Of a stretch of DNA of 41,130 bases, positions 1 through 7,855 are shown in pieces. This DNA comes from Phytobacter massiliensis JC163 (lineage in GTDB: Bacteria; Pseudomonadota; Gammaproteobacteria; Enterobacterales; Enterobacteriaceae), in assembly GCF_000321045.1 (NCBI RefSeq), contig NZ_HE578945.1, forward strand, positions 178,278-219,407, written 5' to 3'. Numbering within the stretch: the first letter of the stretch is position 1; each line of letters starts with the position of its first letter. The notes under the pieces were generated by a model. That model was not told the DNA's origin. It saw nothing but the letters and a program-made list of their open reading frames with translations, and did not search any database. A program made the position numbers and the translations under genes.

Positions 1-1
1 G

Positions 2-1324
2 ACGCGTTATGCCAGCGACGTCGATTTTATCGCCCCGGATGCCCTGCTTGCCCGCGTTGAGCAAGGCGCGTCGCTGCCCGACTGGCTGATTGTCGATGAG
101 GCCGCCGCCATTCCAGGCCCGCTGCTGCGCCAGCTGGTGGCGGCGTTTCGTTACGTGCTGCTGACCACCACCGTGCAGGGATATGAAGGCACCGGCCAGG
201 GCTTTATGCTTAAGTTCTGCGCAAGCTTCCCCTCTCTTACTCACCGCGAGCTGCATACGCCGCTACGCTGGGCCGCAGGCTGTCCGCTGGAGGCATTTAT
301 CAGCACGCTGCTGCTGTTTGAGGACGGCGCTATGGGCGCGGTCCCCCAGGGAGAGGCTGTCATCCAGCCGCTGTCGCGCAGCGCATGGGCGGCTGACCCG
401 GCGCTACCCTCCGCTTTCTACCGCCTGCTTGCCAGCGCCCACTACCGCACTTCGCCCCTCGATTTGCGGCGAATGATGGATGCGCCCGGCCAGCATTTCT
501 GGCTGAGCATGAGCGAAGGGGAGTTGCTCGCGGCACTATGGCTGGTGGAGGAGGGGAATTTAACCGCTGATTTGAGCCAGGCGGTATGGGCCGGTTTTCG
601 TCGTCCGCGCGGCAATCTGGTGGCGCAGTCGCTGGCGGCGCACGGCGGTAGTCCTCTTGCCGCCACGCTGCGCGGGCTACGCGTCAGCCGCATCGCGGTG
701 CATCCGCGGCGGCAACGCCACGGGCTGGGGCAGGCGCTGATCGACCATGCGCGGCAGCGGTCGACCGGCTGCGATTATCTCTCCGTAAGCTTTGGTTATA
801 CGCCGCCGCTGTGGCGCTTCTGGCAGCAGTGCGGTTTTCAGCTGGCGCGTCTTGGTAGCCATCGGGAGGCCAGCAGCGGCTGCTTTACCGCTATGGCGCT
901 GCTGCCGCTGACCGCAGCAGGAAGGGCGCTGGCAGACCATGAACAGCGTCGGCTTGCCCGCGATCTGCCGTGGCTTGAGGCGTGGAAAAATGAGCCTCTG
1001 CCGCTGGCCGCCGCGCCGCAGTCTACCCTTAATGATGATGACTGGCTGGAACTGAGCGGTTTTGCTTTCGCCCACCGTCCGCTTTCCGCCGCCGCTCCCG
1101 CCCTGCACCGGCTGCTGTTGCAGGTTGACTTGCCTGTGCAGGCGCTGCGTATGACGCTGGCGCAGCGTGATGAGCGCGATATCTGTACCGCGCTTGCCCT
1201 GGCAGGGCGTAAAGCGCTTCTGACGCGGCTGCGGCAGGAGACCGCCCGCGCGCTGGCGTATCTCGACGGCGAACGGGCGCAACACCGGCAGGCGGAGGTT
1301 GAAAAGCTGCAATTTTTTAACTGA
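2..1324 (+). CDS. tmcA: tRNA(Met) cytidine acetyltransferase TmcA, 5' end outside window
   Basis: The reading frame is open from base 2 and gives the last 440 residues or so; the E. coli protein has about 670, so roughly the first third is missing. TmcA uses acetyl-CoA and ATP to make N4-acetylcytidine at the wobble position of elongator tRNA-Met. Visible parts are the helicase-like Walker B motif DEAAAIP (bases about 98-118), followed by LLTTTVQGYEGTGQGF of the RNA helicase module, then a GNAT acetyltransferase domain with the acetyl-CoA loop HPRRQRHGLGQALI near bases 700-745, and a C-terminal tRNA-binding tail. The Walker A motif must lie upstream of the window. ypfH follows after 72 bases in the same direction, as in E. 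coli. Identification is secure; only completeness is open. Confidence 0.95.
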   Translation, partial: TRYASDVDFIAPDALLARVEQGASLPDWLIVDEAAAIPGPLLRQLVAAFRYVLLTTTVQGYEGTGQGFMLKFCASFPSLTHRELHTPLRWAAGCPLEAFISTLLLFEDGAMGAVPQGEAVIQPLSRSAWAADPALPSAFYRLLASAHYRTSPLDLRRMMDAPGQHFWLSMSEGELLAALWLVEEGNLTADLSQAVWAGFRRPRGNLVAQSLAAHGGSPLAATLRGLRVSRIAVHPRRQRHGLGQALIDHARQRSTGCDYLSVSFGYTPPLWRFWQQCGFQLARLGSHREASSGCFTAMALLPLTAAGRALADHEQRRLARDLPWLEAWKNEPLPLAAAPQSTLNDDDWLELSGFAFAHRPLSAAAPALHRLLLQVDLPVQALRMTLAQRDERDICTALALAGRKALLTRLRQETARALAYLDGERAQHRQAEVEKLQFFN

Positions 1325-1396
1325 CTCATTCAGTTAAACGGCATGGTGATTACGACGCTGCGGCGTAAACTTCAGGTCCTGACTAAGGAGACCGCC

Positions 1397-2095
1397 ATGA
1401 AACATGAGCACGTTATCGTTCAACAACCGACATCCAGCCCGCAACAGCTGCTGCTGTTTTTTCATGGCGTGGGGGATAACCCGGAAAATATGGCGCAGAT
1501 CGCCCGCTGGTTCGCCCCCCACTTCCCGCAGGCCGCTATCGTCAGCGTCGGCGGAGCGGAGGCGTGCGGGCCCACGGGGCGGCAGTGGTTTTCAGTGCAG
1601 GACGTCAGTGAAGAGAACCGCCAGCAGCGTATTGACGCCATTATGCCTGCGTTTATCGCCACGGTACGCTACTGGCAGGAACAAACCGGCGTCAGCCCGC
1701 TTGCCACGGCGCTGATCGGTTTTTCGCAGGGGTCGATTATGGCGCTGGAAAGCATTAAGGCGCAGCCGGAACTTGCTTCGCGGGTGATTGCCTTTAACGG
1801 GCGTTACGCCACGCTGCCGCAGACGGCCACCACCGCGTCGACCATTCATCTGATCCACGGCGATGAAGACCGGGTGATTGAACTGGCCCACGCTGTCGCG
1901 GCAGAGGAAGCGCTGGTACGCGCGGGCGGCGATGTGACGCTGGATATCGTGGATAATCTGGGACATGCGATTGACGATCGCAGCGTACAGTGCGCCCTGA
2001 ATCATCTGCGTTACACGGTGCCGAAGCACTATTTCGACGAGGCGCTCAGCGGCGGCGGCAAGCCAAACGACGATGATATTATCGAACTGCTGTAA
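1397..2095 (+). CDS. ypfH: YpfH, phospholipase/carboxylesterase-family esterase
   Basis: A 232-residue alpha/beta hydrolase of the carboxylesterase/phospholipase type. The nucleophile motif is GFSQGS (Ser in G-x-S-x-G), the acid lies in IHGDEDRVI and the catalytic His in DNLGHAID. The oxyanion segment LLLFFHGVGDNP is near the N-terminus. I chose the ATG at 1397 because AAGGAG lies 6 bases upstream and the resulting protein start (MKHEHVIVQ) and 232-residue length match E. coli YpfH. An in-frame GTG at 1343 would add 18 unsupported residues. The physiological substrate is unknown; E. coli YpfH hydrolyses short acyl esters in vitro. No signal peptide, so cytoplasmic. It converges on ypfN, with a hairpin between them. 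Confidence 0.93.
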   Translation: MKHEHVIVQQPTSSPQQLLLFFHGVGDNPENMAQIARWFAPHFPQAAIVSVGGAEACGPTGRQWFSVQDVSEENRQQRIDAIMPAFIATVRYWQEQTGVSPLATALIGFSQGSIMALESIKAQPELASRVIAFNGRYATLPQTATTASTIHLIHGDEDRVIELAHAVAAEEALVRAGGDVTLDIVDNLGHAIDDRSVQCALNHLRYTVPKHYFDEALSGGGKPNDDDIIELL

Positions 2096-2101
2096 CGAAA
2101 A

Positions 2102-2130
2102 CCGCCGGGCGTGATGCAGAGGCCCGGCGG
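2102..2130 (-). terminator. Terminator hairpin between convergent ypfH and ypfN
   Basis: A 9-bp perfect GC stem (CCGCCGGGC at 2102-2110 pairing with GCCCGGCGG at 2122-2130) follows the ypfN stop. On the minus strand it is followed by TTTT (2101-2098). On the plus strand the 3' flank is only loosely T-rich (ATATTATTTCTT), so it is a better terminator for the yffB-dapE-ypfN side. Confidence 0.65.
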
Positions 2131-2133
2131 ATA

Positions 2134-2334
2134 TTATTTCTTCGGCTGGTCTTTTTTCGGCCAGTCGTCTTCGTCATCCCACTTATCGTTGAAATCACGA
2201 TGTGGGGGCAGATCGGGTTTGTTAGCGAGAAATTTTTTATGGTCGACGCGCTTGAGATCTTTGATCACGTTAAGCAGTACGCCCAGTAAAAAAACCAGTA
2301 CCAGAATCCACCAGTATTTAGCCAGCCAGTCCAT
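2134..2334 (-). CDS. ypfN: YpfN, small single-span membrane protein (UPF0370)
   Basis: A 66-residue protein with one N-terminal membrane span (about residues 6-24, [17 protein letters not shown]) followed by a charged cytoplasmic tail rich in Asp, Lys and Trp. Sequence and length match the UPF0370 family YpfN of enterobacteria; no molecular function is known. GGGAGGA sits 5-6 bases before the ATG. It begins 12 bases after the dapE stop and is almost certainly the last gene of a yffB-dapE-ypfN transcript. Confidence 0.9.
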   Translation of the reverse strand: MDWLAKYWWILVLVFLLGVLLNVIKDLKRVDHKKFLANKPDLPPHRDFNDKWDDEDDWPKKDQPKK

Positions 2335-2346
2335 GCGTTCCTCCCG

Positions 2347-3474
2347 TCAGGCGATCAGTTGTTCCATAATACGTTGATACATCCGCGCCAGCAGTTGCAG
2401 ATCGGCGGCGTTCACGCATTCATTAATTTTATGAATTGTGGCATTCACCGGCCCCAGCTCCACAACCTGCGCGCCCATCCGGGCGATAAAGCGACCGTCA
2501 GAGGTGCCGCCCGTGGTTAACAGCTGCGGTTTTATTTCATTATAGTGCTCAACGGCGTTGACCACCGCATCGACCAGCCTGCCGCGGCTGGTTAAAAACG
2601 GCTGACCGGAGAGCCACCAGTCGATGGTATAGCGCAGCCCGTGTTTTTCCAGCAGCGCCGTTACGCGCGACTTGATCATCTCGTCAGTCAGTTCGGTACT
2701 AAAACGGAAGTTGAACTGCACGTACAGATCGCCGGGAATAACGTTATTGCTGCCGGTGCCGGCCTGAATATTGGCGATTTGCATACTGGTTGACGGGAAA
2801 AATTCGTTGCCCTGATCCCACTCGATCGCCACCAGTTCATTGAGCATCGGCGCGGCCCGGTGCACCGGGTTATCGGCCAGGTGCGGATAGGCCACATGCC
2901 CCTGCACGCCGTGAATGGTAAGGTTACAGGTCAACGAGCCGCGGCGGCCATTTTTGACCACGTCGCCTACCACCTCGGTGCTGGACGGTTCGCCCACCAG
3001 GCAGTAATCCAGCCGTTCGTTGCGCGCCATCAGCGCCTCTACCACTTTAACCGTGCCGTTTGCCGCGCTGGCCTCTTCATCAGAGGTGATTAAAAAGGCC
3101 AGCCGCCCGCGATGGTGAGGATGCTGCGCGACAAAACGTTCGGCAGCGACAACCATCGCCGCCAGCGAGCCTTTCATATCCGCCGCGCCGCGGCCAAAGA
3201 GCATACCGTCGCGGATCGTGGGTTCGAAGGGGGGATTAATCCAGCGGTCGGCATCCCCGGCAGGGACGACATCGGTATGGCCTGCAAAAGCCAGGGTTTC
3301 ACCTTGCCCGCGCCATGCCCAGAAATTTTGCGTATCGCCAAAGTTCATCGGCTCAATAGTGAAACCGATGGCGCGCAGACGCTCAATCAGAAGCGACTGA
3401 CAGCCCGCGTCATCGGGGCTCAGTGAAGGGCGACGAATAAGCTGCTGCGTCAGCTCAATAACCGGGCACGACAT
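2347..3474 (-). CDS. dapE: Succinyl-diaminopimelate desuccinylase DapE
   Basis: A 375-residue M20-family metallohydrolase that cleaves N-succinyl-LL-diaminopimelate to succinate and LL-diaminopimelate, supplying meso-DAP for peptidoglycan and lysine. Two-zinc-site residues are visible: His66 and Asp68 in [11 protein letters not shown], Asp99 in GRGAADMKG, the catalytic/metal glutamates in SDEEAS (about 131-136) and the C-terminal His in NATIHKINE. Length equals the E. coli enzyme. Only 3 bases separate its ATG from the yffB stop, so translation is probably coupled. Confidence 0.97.
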   Translation of the reverse strand: MSCPVIELTQQLIRRPSLSPDDAGCQSLLIERLRAIGFTIEPMNFGDTQNFWAWRGQGETLAFAGHTDVVPAGDADRWINPPFEPTIRDGMLFGRGAADMKGSLAAMVVAAERFVAQHPHHRGRLAFLITSDEEASAANGTVKVVEALMARNERLDYCLVGEPSSTEVVGDVVKNGRRGSLTCNLTIHGVQGHVAYPHLADNPVHRAAPMLNELVAIEWDQGNEFFPSTSMQIANIQAGTGSNNVIPGDLYVQFNFRFSTELTDEMIKSRVTALLEKHGLRYTIDWWLSGQPFLTSRGRLVDAVVNAVEHYNEIKPQLLTTGGTSDGRFIARMGAQVVELGPVNATIHKINECVNAADLQLLARMYQRIMEQLIA

Positions 3475-3477
3475 AAA

Positions 3478-3834
3478 CTATACCTCGTTGATAAACTTCT
3501 CATAACTGGTTTCATTGAAACCCAGCAGCATAGGCTTACCGGGCGCGTAGAGCAATGGGCGTTTGATAATTGCCGGCATTTCCAGCATCAGCGCGGCTGC
3601 AGAATCGGCATTATTGATGCCAGCGCGCAACGTTTCATCCAGCTTACGCCATGTTGTGCCGCGGGTATTGAGCAGCGCCTCCCAGCCCAGCTCCGCGATA
3701 AACGTCCCCAGCAGCTTTTCATCCAGACCGTCAACGCGATAATCATGGAAACGGTACGCCACCTCGTGCGCATCGAGCCAGCGGCGGGCTTTTTTTATGG
3801 TGTCGCAGTTTTTAATCCCATACAACGTTATCAT
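3478..3834 (-). CDS. yffB: YffB, ArsC/Spx-family thioredoxin-fold protein
   Basis: A 118-residue member of the arsenate reductase (ArsC)/Spx family. The N-terminal thioredoxin-fold segment [17 protein letters not shown] holds a single cysteine (Cys10) with no CxxC partner, typical of the YffB subgroup. The C-terminal motif IKRPLLY is also family-typical. Some databases call it an Spx/MgsR-like regulator and others an ArsC-like reductase; neither role is shown by the sequence. It is the first gene of the yffB-dapE-ypfN group. Length equals E. coli YffB. Confidence 0.9.
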   Translation of the reverse strand: MITLYGIKNCDTIKKARRWLDAHEVAYRFHDYRVDGLDEKLLGTFIAELGWEALLNTRGTTWRKLDETLRAGINNADSAAALMLEMPAIIKRPLLYAPGKPMLLGFNETSYEKFINEV

Positions 3835-4072
3835 GGTGAATCCTTTTGTCTTAATTTGGCTTAAATAACCAGGAAAATAGAATAATATTGACGCAGTGAA
3901 TAATACACGATGATTAGTAGAGAAATCATTATCCTGATATTTATCTGCATATCACGCACAATAAGAATAAACGCAGAAAAAGGCAGATAAATAGTACTTA
4001 TTCGGCGCATTGCTACCGGTTGTTTTCGGCCGCGGTAGGAGCAACTTCCCTGAAAAGAGTGAGATGCGCTTG
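3835..4072. other. AT-rich intergenic spacer upstream of yffB
   Basis: No plausible gene in this 238-base stretch. The part next to yffB (about 3845-4010) is much more AT-rich than the surrounding genes and should hold the leftward yffB promoter, but I cannot single out a convincing -35/-10 pair. An inverted repeat (CTACC at about 4013-4018 with GGTAG near 4034-4038) could form a hairpin. One long open frame crosses this spacer and the adjacent ERIC element on the minus strand, but it has no recognisable domain and I do not call it. Confidence 0.5.
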
Positions 4073-4197
4073 ATACCCTAAATAATTCGAGTTGCAGGAA
4101 GGCGGCGACGCAGTGAATCCCCAGGAGCTTACTCCAGTAAGTGACTGGGGTGAGCGAGGAAAGCCAACGCACATGCGGCTTGAAGTATGACGGGTAT
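4073..4197. repeat. ERIC element (enterobacterial repetitive intergenic consensus)
   Basis: About 125 bases bounded by ATACCC (4073-4078) and its inverse GGGTAT (4192-4197). The core contains GTGAATCCCCAGGAGCTTAC and AAGTAAGTGACTGGGG-like sequence, which are the conserved central inverted arms on which ERIC-PCR primers are based. Here the central join reads TTACTCCAGTAAGTGACTGG. The element is close to full length (the consensus is about 127 bp) and strongly palindromic. It lies between the divergent genes yffB and ypfM. Confidence 0.93.
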
Positions 4198-4336
4198 AGA
4201 CCACAGTTTGCGTGGGCGCGCCGATCATGTTTCAAAATATTGCTGGCGCTCACATTAATTTCATGAATAGTGGAGCATAGTTATTTCACAAAACAAATAC
4301 TAAACAGCAGTAATCGAAGTTATAGATGAAATGCTC

Positions 4337-4365
4337 TTCACAGCAATGTCGGTATTAAATAGAAT
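4337..4365 (+). promoter_or_regulatory. Candidate sigma-70 promoter for ypfM
   Basis: TTCACA (4337-4342) and TAGAAT (4360-4365) are spaced by 17 bases, and the TAGAAT ends 25 bases before the ypfM ATG. The fit to consensus is good for the -10 (5/6) and moderate for the -35. It was identified by eye only. Confidence 0.45.
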
Positions 4366-4390
4366 ACGCACAATAATAAGAGAGGTAGTT

Positions 4391-4450
4391 ATGATTGAAC
4401 GTGAACTGGGGAACTGGAAAGATTTTATCGAAGGCATGCTTCGTAAATAA
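4391..4450 (+). CDS. ypfM: YpfM, 19-residue small protein
   Basis: The product, MIERELGNWKDFIEGMLRK, is 19 residues and as I recall it is identical to the experimentally detected E. coli small protein YpfM. It has no membrane segment and looks like one amphipathic helix. An AAGAGAGG Shine-Dalgarno region lies about 6-8 bases before the ATG, a candidate promoter lies upstream, and a strong terminator follows 67 bases after the stop, so it is a self-contained monocistronic unit. Conservation of every residue inside poorly conserved flanking DNA is strong evidence that it is translated. Function unknown. Confidence 0.9.
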   Translation: MIERELGNWKDFIEGMLRK

Positions 4451-4517
4451 TCCAGAACAGACATAAAGCGTAGTGGCCACATATAACGAATAAATCGTCA
4501 ATATCATCACACAGTAA

Positions 4518-4545
4518 AAGGCGAACCGTCAGGTTCGCCTTTTTT
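4518..4545. terminator. Bidirectional terminator between ypfM and acrD
   Basis: A perfect 10-bp stem AAGGCGAACC (4518-4527) / GGTTCGCCTT (4532-4541) with loop GTCA, followed by a T tract to 4545 on the plus strand and flanked by AAAA (4516-4519) that reads as U on the minus strand. It ends ypfM transcription and sits 5 bases beyond the acrD stop. Confidence 0.88.
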
Positions 4546-4549
4546 CTTG

Positions 4550-7500
4550 CTACTTCTGCCGCTCTTTTAGCGGAAAACGGCGTCTGACCAGCACAAAAAA
4601 CAGCGGTACGAAGAAAATGGCCAGTACCGTGGCTGAGATCATCCCGCCCATCACCCCGGTGCCGACCGCATGCTGGCTGCCGGAGCCCGCGCCGGTGCTG
4701 GTCGCCATTGGCAGCACGCCGAAGACAAAGGCCAGCGAGGTCATCAGGATCGGGCGTAATCGTTGACGACAGGCGTGAAGCGTGGCGGCAAGCAGTTCGT
4801 GACCCTTCTCGTTCATCTCATTGGCGAATTCGACAATCAGAATGGCGTTTTTCGCCGATAGCCCTATCACCGTCAGCAGGCCCACCTGGAAGTAAACATC
4901 GTTCTCCAGACCGCGCATCCAGGTGGCGAGCAGCGCGCCGATGATCCCCAGCGGCACCACCAGCATGACCGAGAAGGGCACCGACCAGCTCTCATACAGC
5001 GCTGCAAGACAGAGGAAGACCACCAGCAAAGAGATGGCATACAGCGCGGGCGCCTGCGCCCCGGAGAGCCGTTCCTGATAAGACATGACGGTCCACTCCA
5101 GACCAAACCCGCCGGGAAGCTGGCGCACCAGCTTCTCCATCGTCTCCATGGCGGTGCCGGTGCTGACGCCCGGCGCGGCCTCGCCGACGATCTCCACCGC
5201 CGCATAGCCGTTGTAACGCTCAAGACGCGGCGAGCCGGTTTCCCAGTGGGAGGTGGCAAAGGCGGAGAAGGGCACCATACCGCCATCTTTATTGCGCACA
5301 TACCAGAGATTGATATCGTCAGGCAGCATCCGGTACTTCGCCGCCGCCTGCACGTAAACCTTTTTCACACGCCCGCGATCCATAAAGTCGTTAACGTAGC
5401 TGGAGCCCCACGCGGTCTGCAGGGTGTCGTTAATGTCGTCGATGGAGACCCCCAGCGCCTGCGCTTTCCGCTGGTCGATATCCACCTGCAGCTGCGGGCT
5501 GTCATCAAGGCCGTTGTGGCGTACACGGGTCAGCGTATCGTTACCCTCCACCAGCGCCAGCAGCTTGTCGCGCGCCGCCATCAGCGCGTCGTGTCCGGCT
5601 CCGGCGTGGTCCTGCAACTCCATATCAAAGCCGGCGGAACTGCCCAGGCCGCTGATAGCGGGCGGGTTGCTGGCGAAGACCCTTGCTTCGTTTATTTTGC
5701 GAAACGCTTTGGTGGCGCGTTCGATAATCGCAAATGCGCTGCCGGTATCGGGATCGCGATCCTCCCAGTCTTTGAGGCGGATAAACATACGGGCCACGTT
5801 CTGGCCGTTACCGCCAGGGCCGGAGCCGACGGTGGCGAACACCGAGGCGACGTTATTCTTCTCATGCTTAAAGAAGTAGTCTTCCACTTTCTCCACCACC
5901 TTAAGCGTTTGCTGCTGCGTCGCGCCGCCGGGTAGCTGCACGGAGGTGGTAAACATTCCCCGATCTTCCTGGGGTAAAAAAGAGGTGGGCAGACGTAAAA
6001 AGAGCACCACCATGCCGCCGAGCAGCAGAATATAGATCACTATCCAGCGCAGGCTGCGATGAAGAATTTTTGCCACGCCTTTCTCGTAGCGTTCGGCATT
6101 GCGGTTAAACGTGCGGTTAAACCAGCCGAAGAAGCCCCGCCGACCATGATGCTCGCCCTTATGCAGCGGTTTAAGCAGGGTGGCGCACAGGGCAGGGGTG
6201 AGGATCATCGCCACCAGCACCGACAGCACCATCGCGGAAACAATGGTGATGGAGAACTGGCGGTAAATCGCCCCGGTGGTGCCGCCAAAGAAGGCCATGG
6301 GGACAAATACCGCCGACAGCACCATCGCAATCCCGACCAGCGCTCCCTGAATTTGCCCCATCGATTTACGGGTGGCTTCGCGGGGGGAGAGCCCCTCCTC
6401 GCTCATAATGCGCTCAACGTTCTCCACCACCACGATGGCATCGTCCACCAGCAGACCGATGGCCAGTACCATGGCGAACATCGTCAGCGTGTTGATGCTG
6501 TAGCCGAAGGCGTAGAGCACGGCGAATGTCCCCAGCAGCACGACAGGCACGGCGATAGTGGGGATCAGCGTGGCGCGGAAATTCTGCAAAAAGAGGTACA
6601 TCACCAGGAAAACCAGCGCGATCGCCTCAAGCAACGTTTTCACCACGTCGATTATCGACGCTTTAACGAACGAGGTGGTTTCATAGGCGACTTTGTACTC
6701 CAGCCCGTGGGGGAAGTATTGCGACAGTTCGTCCAGGCGGGTGAGCACCCGTTCGGCGGTTGCCATCTCGTTGGCGCCGGAGGCGAGCTTAACCCCAAGG
6801 CCGGATGCCGGATGGCCGTTAAAGCGGCTGAGGTAATCATATTTTTCCGCCCCCATTTCGACATCGGCCACATCCCCAAGCCGCACTTCAGAGCCATCCT
6901 GATTCACCCGCAGGGTAATATTGCGAAACTGCTCCGGCGTCTGGAGCAACGATTGCGAGTTGATGGTGGCATTCAGGGCCTGACGATCCACAGAAGGGGT
7001 GCCGCCGAGCTGACCGACCGCAATCTGGGCGTTTTGCGACTCAATAGCGTCGGTGACATCGTTAGCCGTTAGCTGGTAACTGTTGAGTTTCGCCGGGTCG
7101 AGCCAGATGCGCATGGAGTATTGCGAACCGTAAGCGTCAATATCGCCCACGCCATTGACCCGGCTAAGCGGGTCCTGAATATTACTGGCGACGTAGTCGG
7201 CGATATCCTGTTTATCCATCGACCCGTCGGTCGAGACAAAGGCGATAGTCAGAATATTGGTATCGCCGGTTTTCCGTACCGTTACCCCCTGGTTCTGTAC
7301 GGCCTGCGGCAGCTTACGCAGGGCCGACTGCAGCTGGTTTTGTACCTGCTGAACGGCTTCATCCGGGTCAGTGCCGGCGGTAAAGCTAAGCGTGATGCTT
7401 GCCTGCCCGGTGCTGCTGCTCTGGGAAGACATATACATCAGGTTGTCGAGGCCGGTCATATTCTGCTCGACGACCTGGGTGACGGTGTTCTCCAGCGTTT

Positions 7501-7663
7501 GCGCCGAAGCGCCGGGGTAGTTGGCGGTAATGCGCACGTTTGGCGGCGCCAGATCGGGATATTGCTCAACGGGGAGGGAGACAATGGCAAGCGTTCCGGT
7601 CAGACAGAGCAAAATTGCCAGCACCCACGCGAAAATGGGGCGATCAATAAAAAAATTCGCCAT
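4550..7663 (-). CDS. acrD: AcrD, RND-family multidrug (aminoglycoside) efflux pump
   Basis: A 1037-residue inner-membrane proton-driven transporter, the same length as E. coli AcrD. AcrD works with AcrA and TolC to export aminoglycosides, bile salts and other amphiphiles. The start [18 protein letters not shown] and the overall pattern (TM1, a large periplasmic loop, TM2-7, a second large loop, TM8-12) are RND-typical. The proton-relay pair Asp-Asp is in [18 protein letters not shown] near residue 407. It matches AcrD more closely than AcrB, and the narQ/ypfM neighbours confirm this. AAGAGG precedes the ATG. A BaeR-like box upstream suggests envelope-stress induction. No truncation is visible. 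Confidence 0.96.
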   Translation of the reverse strand: MANFFIDRPIFAWVLAILLCLTGTLAIVSLPVEQYPDLAPPNVRITANYPGASAQTLENTVTQVVEQNMTGLDNLMYMSSQSSSTGQASITLSFTAGTDPDEAVQQVQNQLQSALRKLPQAVQNQGVTVRKTGDTNILTIAFVSTDGSMDKQDIADYVASNIQDPLSRVNGVGDIDAYGSQYSMRIWLDPAKLNSYQLTANDVTDAIESQNAQIAVGQLGGTPSVDRQALNATINSQSLLQTPEQFRNITLRVNQDGSEVRLGDVADVEMGAEKYDYLSRFNGHPASGLGVKLASGANEMATAERVLTRLDELSQYFPHGLEYKVAYETTSFVKASIIDVVKTLLEAIALVFLVMYLFLQNFRATLIPTIAVPVVLLGTFAVLYAFGYSINTLTMFAMVLAIGLLVDDAIVVVENVERIMSEEGLSPREATRKSMGQIQGALVGIAMVLSAVFVPMAFFGGTTGAIYRQFSITIVSAMVLSVLVAMILTPALCATLLKPLHKGEHHGRRGFFGWFNRTFNRNAERYEKGVAKILHRSLRWIVIYILLLGGMVVLFLRLPTSFLPQEDRGMFTTSVQLPGGATQQQTLKVVEKVEDYFFKHEKNNVASVFATVGSGPGGNGQNVARMFIRLKDWEDRDPDTGSAFAIIERATKAFRKINEARVFASNPPAISGLGSSAGFDMELQDHAGAGHDALMAARDKLLALVEGNDTLTRVRHNGLDDSPQLQVDIDQRKAQALGVSIDDINDTLQTAWGSSYVNDFMDRGRVKKVYVQAAAKYRMLPDDINLWYVRNKDGGMVPFSAFATSHWETGSPRLERYNGYAAVEIVGEAAPGVSTGTAMETMEKLVRQLPGGFGLEWTVMSYQERLSGAQAPALYAISLLVVFLCLAALYESWSVPFSVMLVVPLGIIGALLATWMRGLENDVYFQVGLLTVIGLSAKNAILIVEFANEMNEKGHELLAATLHACRQRLRPILMTSLAFVFGVLPMATSTGAGSGSQHAVGTGVMGGMISATVLAIFFVPLFFVLVRRRFPLKERQK

Positions 7664-7735
7664 CAGAAAGAAGACCTCTTTTACTGCGCATCGTTATTGT
7701 TAAAGTGCCTGCATCACTGTAGCGGCATGCGACTA

Positions 7736-7753
7736 AACAAACGTGGAGAAAAA
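7736..7753 (-). promoter_or_regulatory. Candidate BaeR box upstream of acrD
   Basis: On the minus strand the 18-mer TTTTTCTCCACGTTTGTT matches the published BaeR consensus TTTTTCTCCATDATTGGC at 14 of 18 positions, including an unbroken first ten. It ends about 73 bases before the acrD ATG. BaeSR control of acrD is established in E. coli and Salmonella; the site here is an inference from similarity. Confidence 0.55.
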
Positions 7754-7855
7754 AAGGAGAAAATGTAAATAATCATCCTTTTTCACGGCACAATAATGCA
7801 TAACCCCGGTTATCTTTTTTTACCCCAGCCGCCAGCGGCTTTTCTTTGCTTTTCT

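Noticed and set aside
3861-4253. 130-codon minus-strand frame across the yffB-ypfM spacer
   Set aside because: It runs through the ERIC palindrome, and the rest is AT-rich spacer; no Shine-Dalgarno and no similarity that I recognise.
6059-7072. 337-codon open frame antisense to acrD
   Set aside because: It lies fully inside acrD on the opposite strand, has low-complexity His/Gln/Gly-rich composition typical of GC-rich shadows, and shows no recognisable domain.
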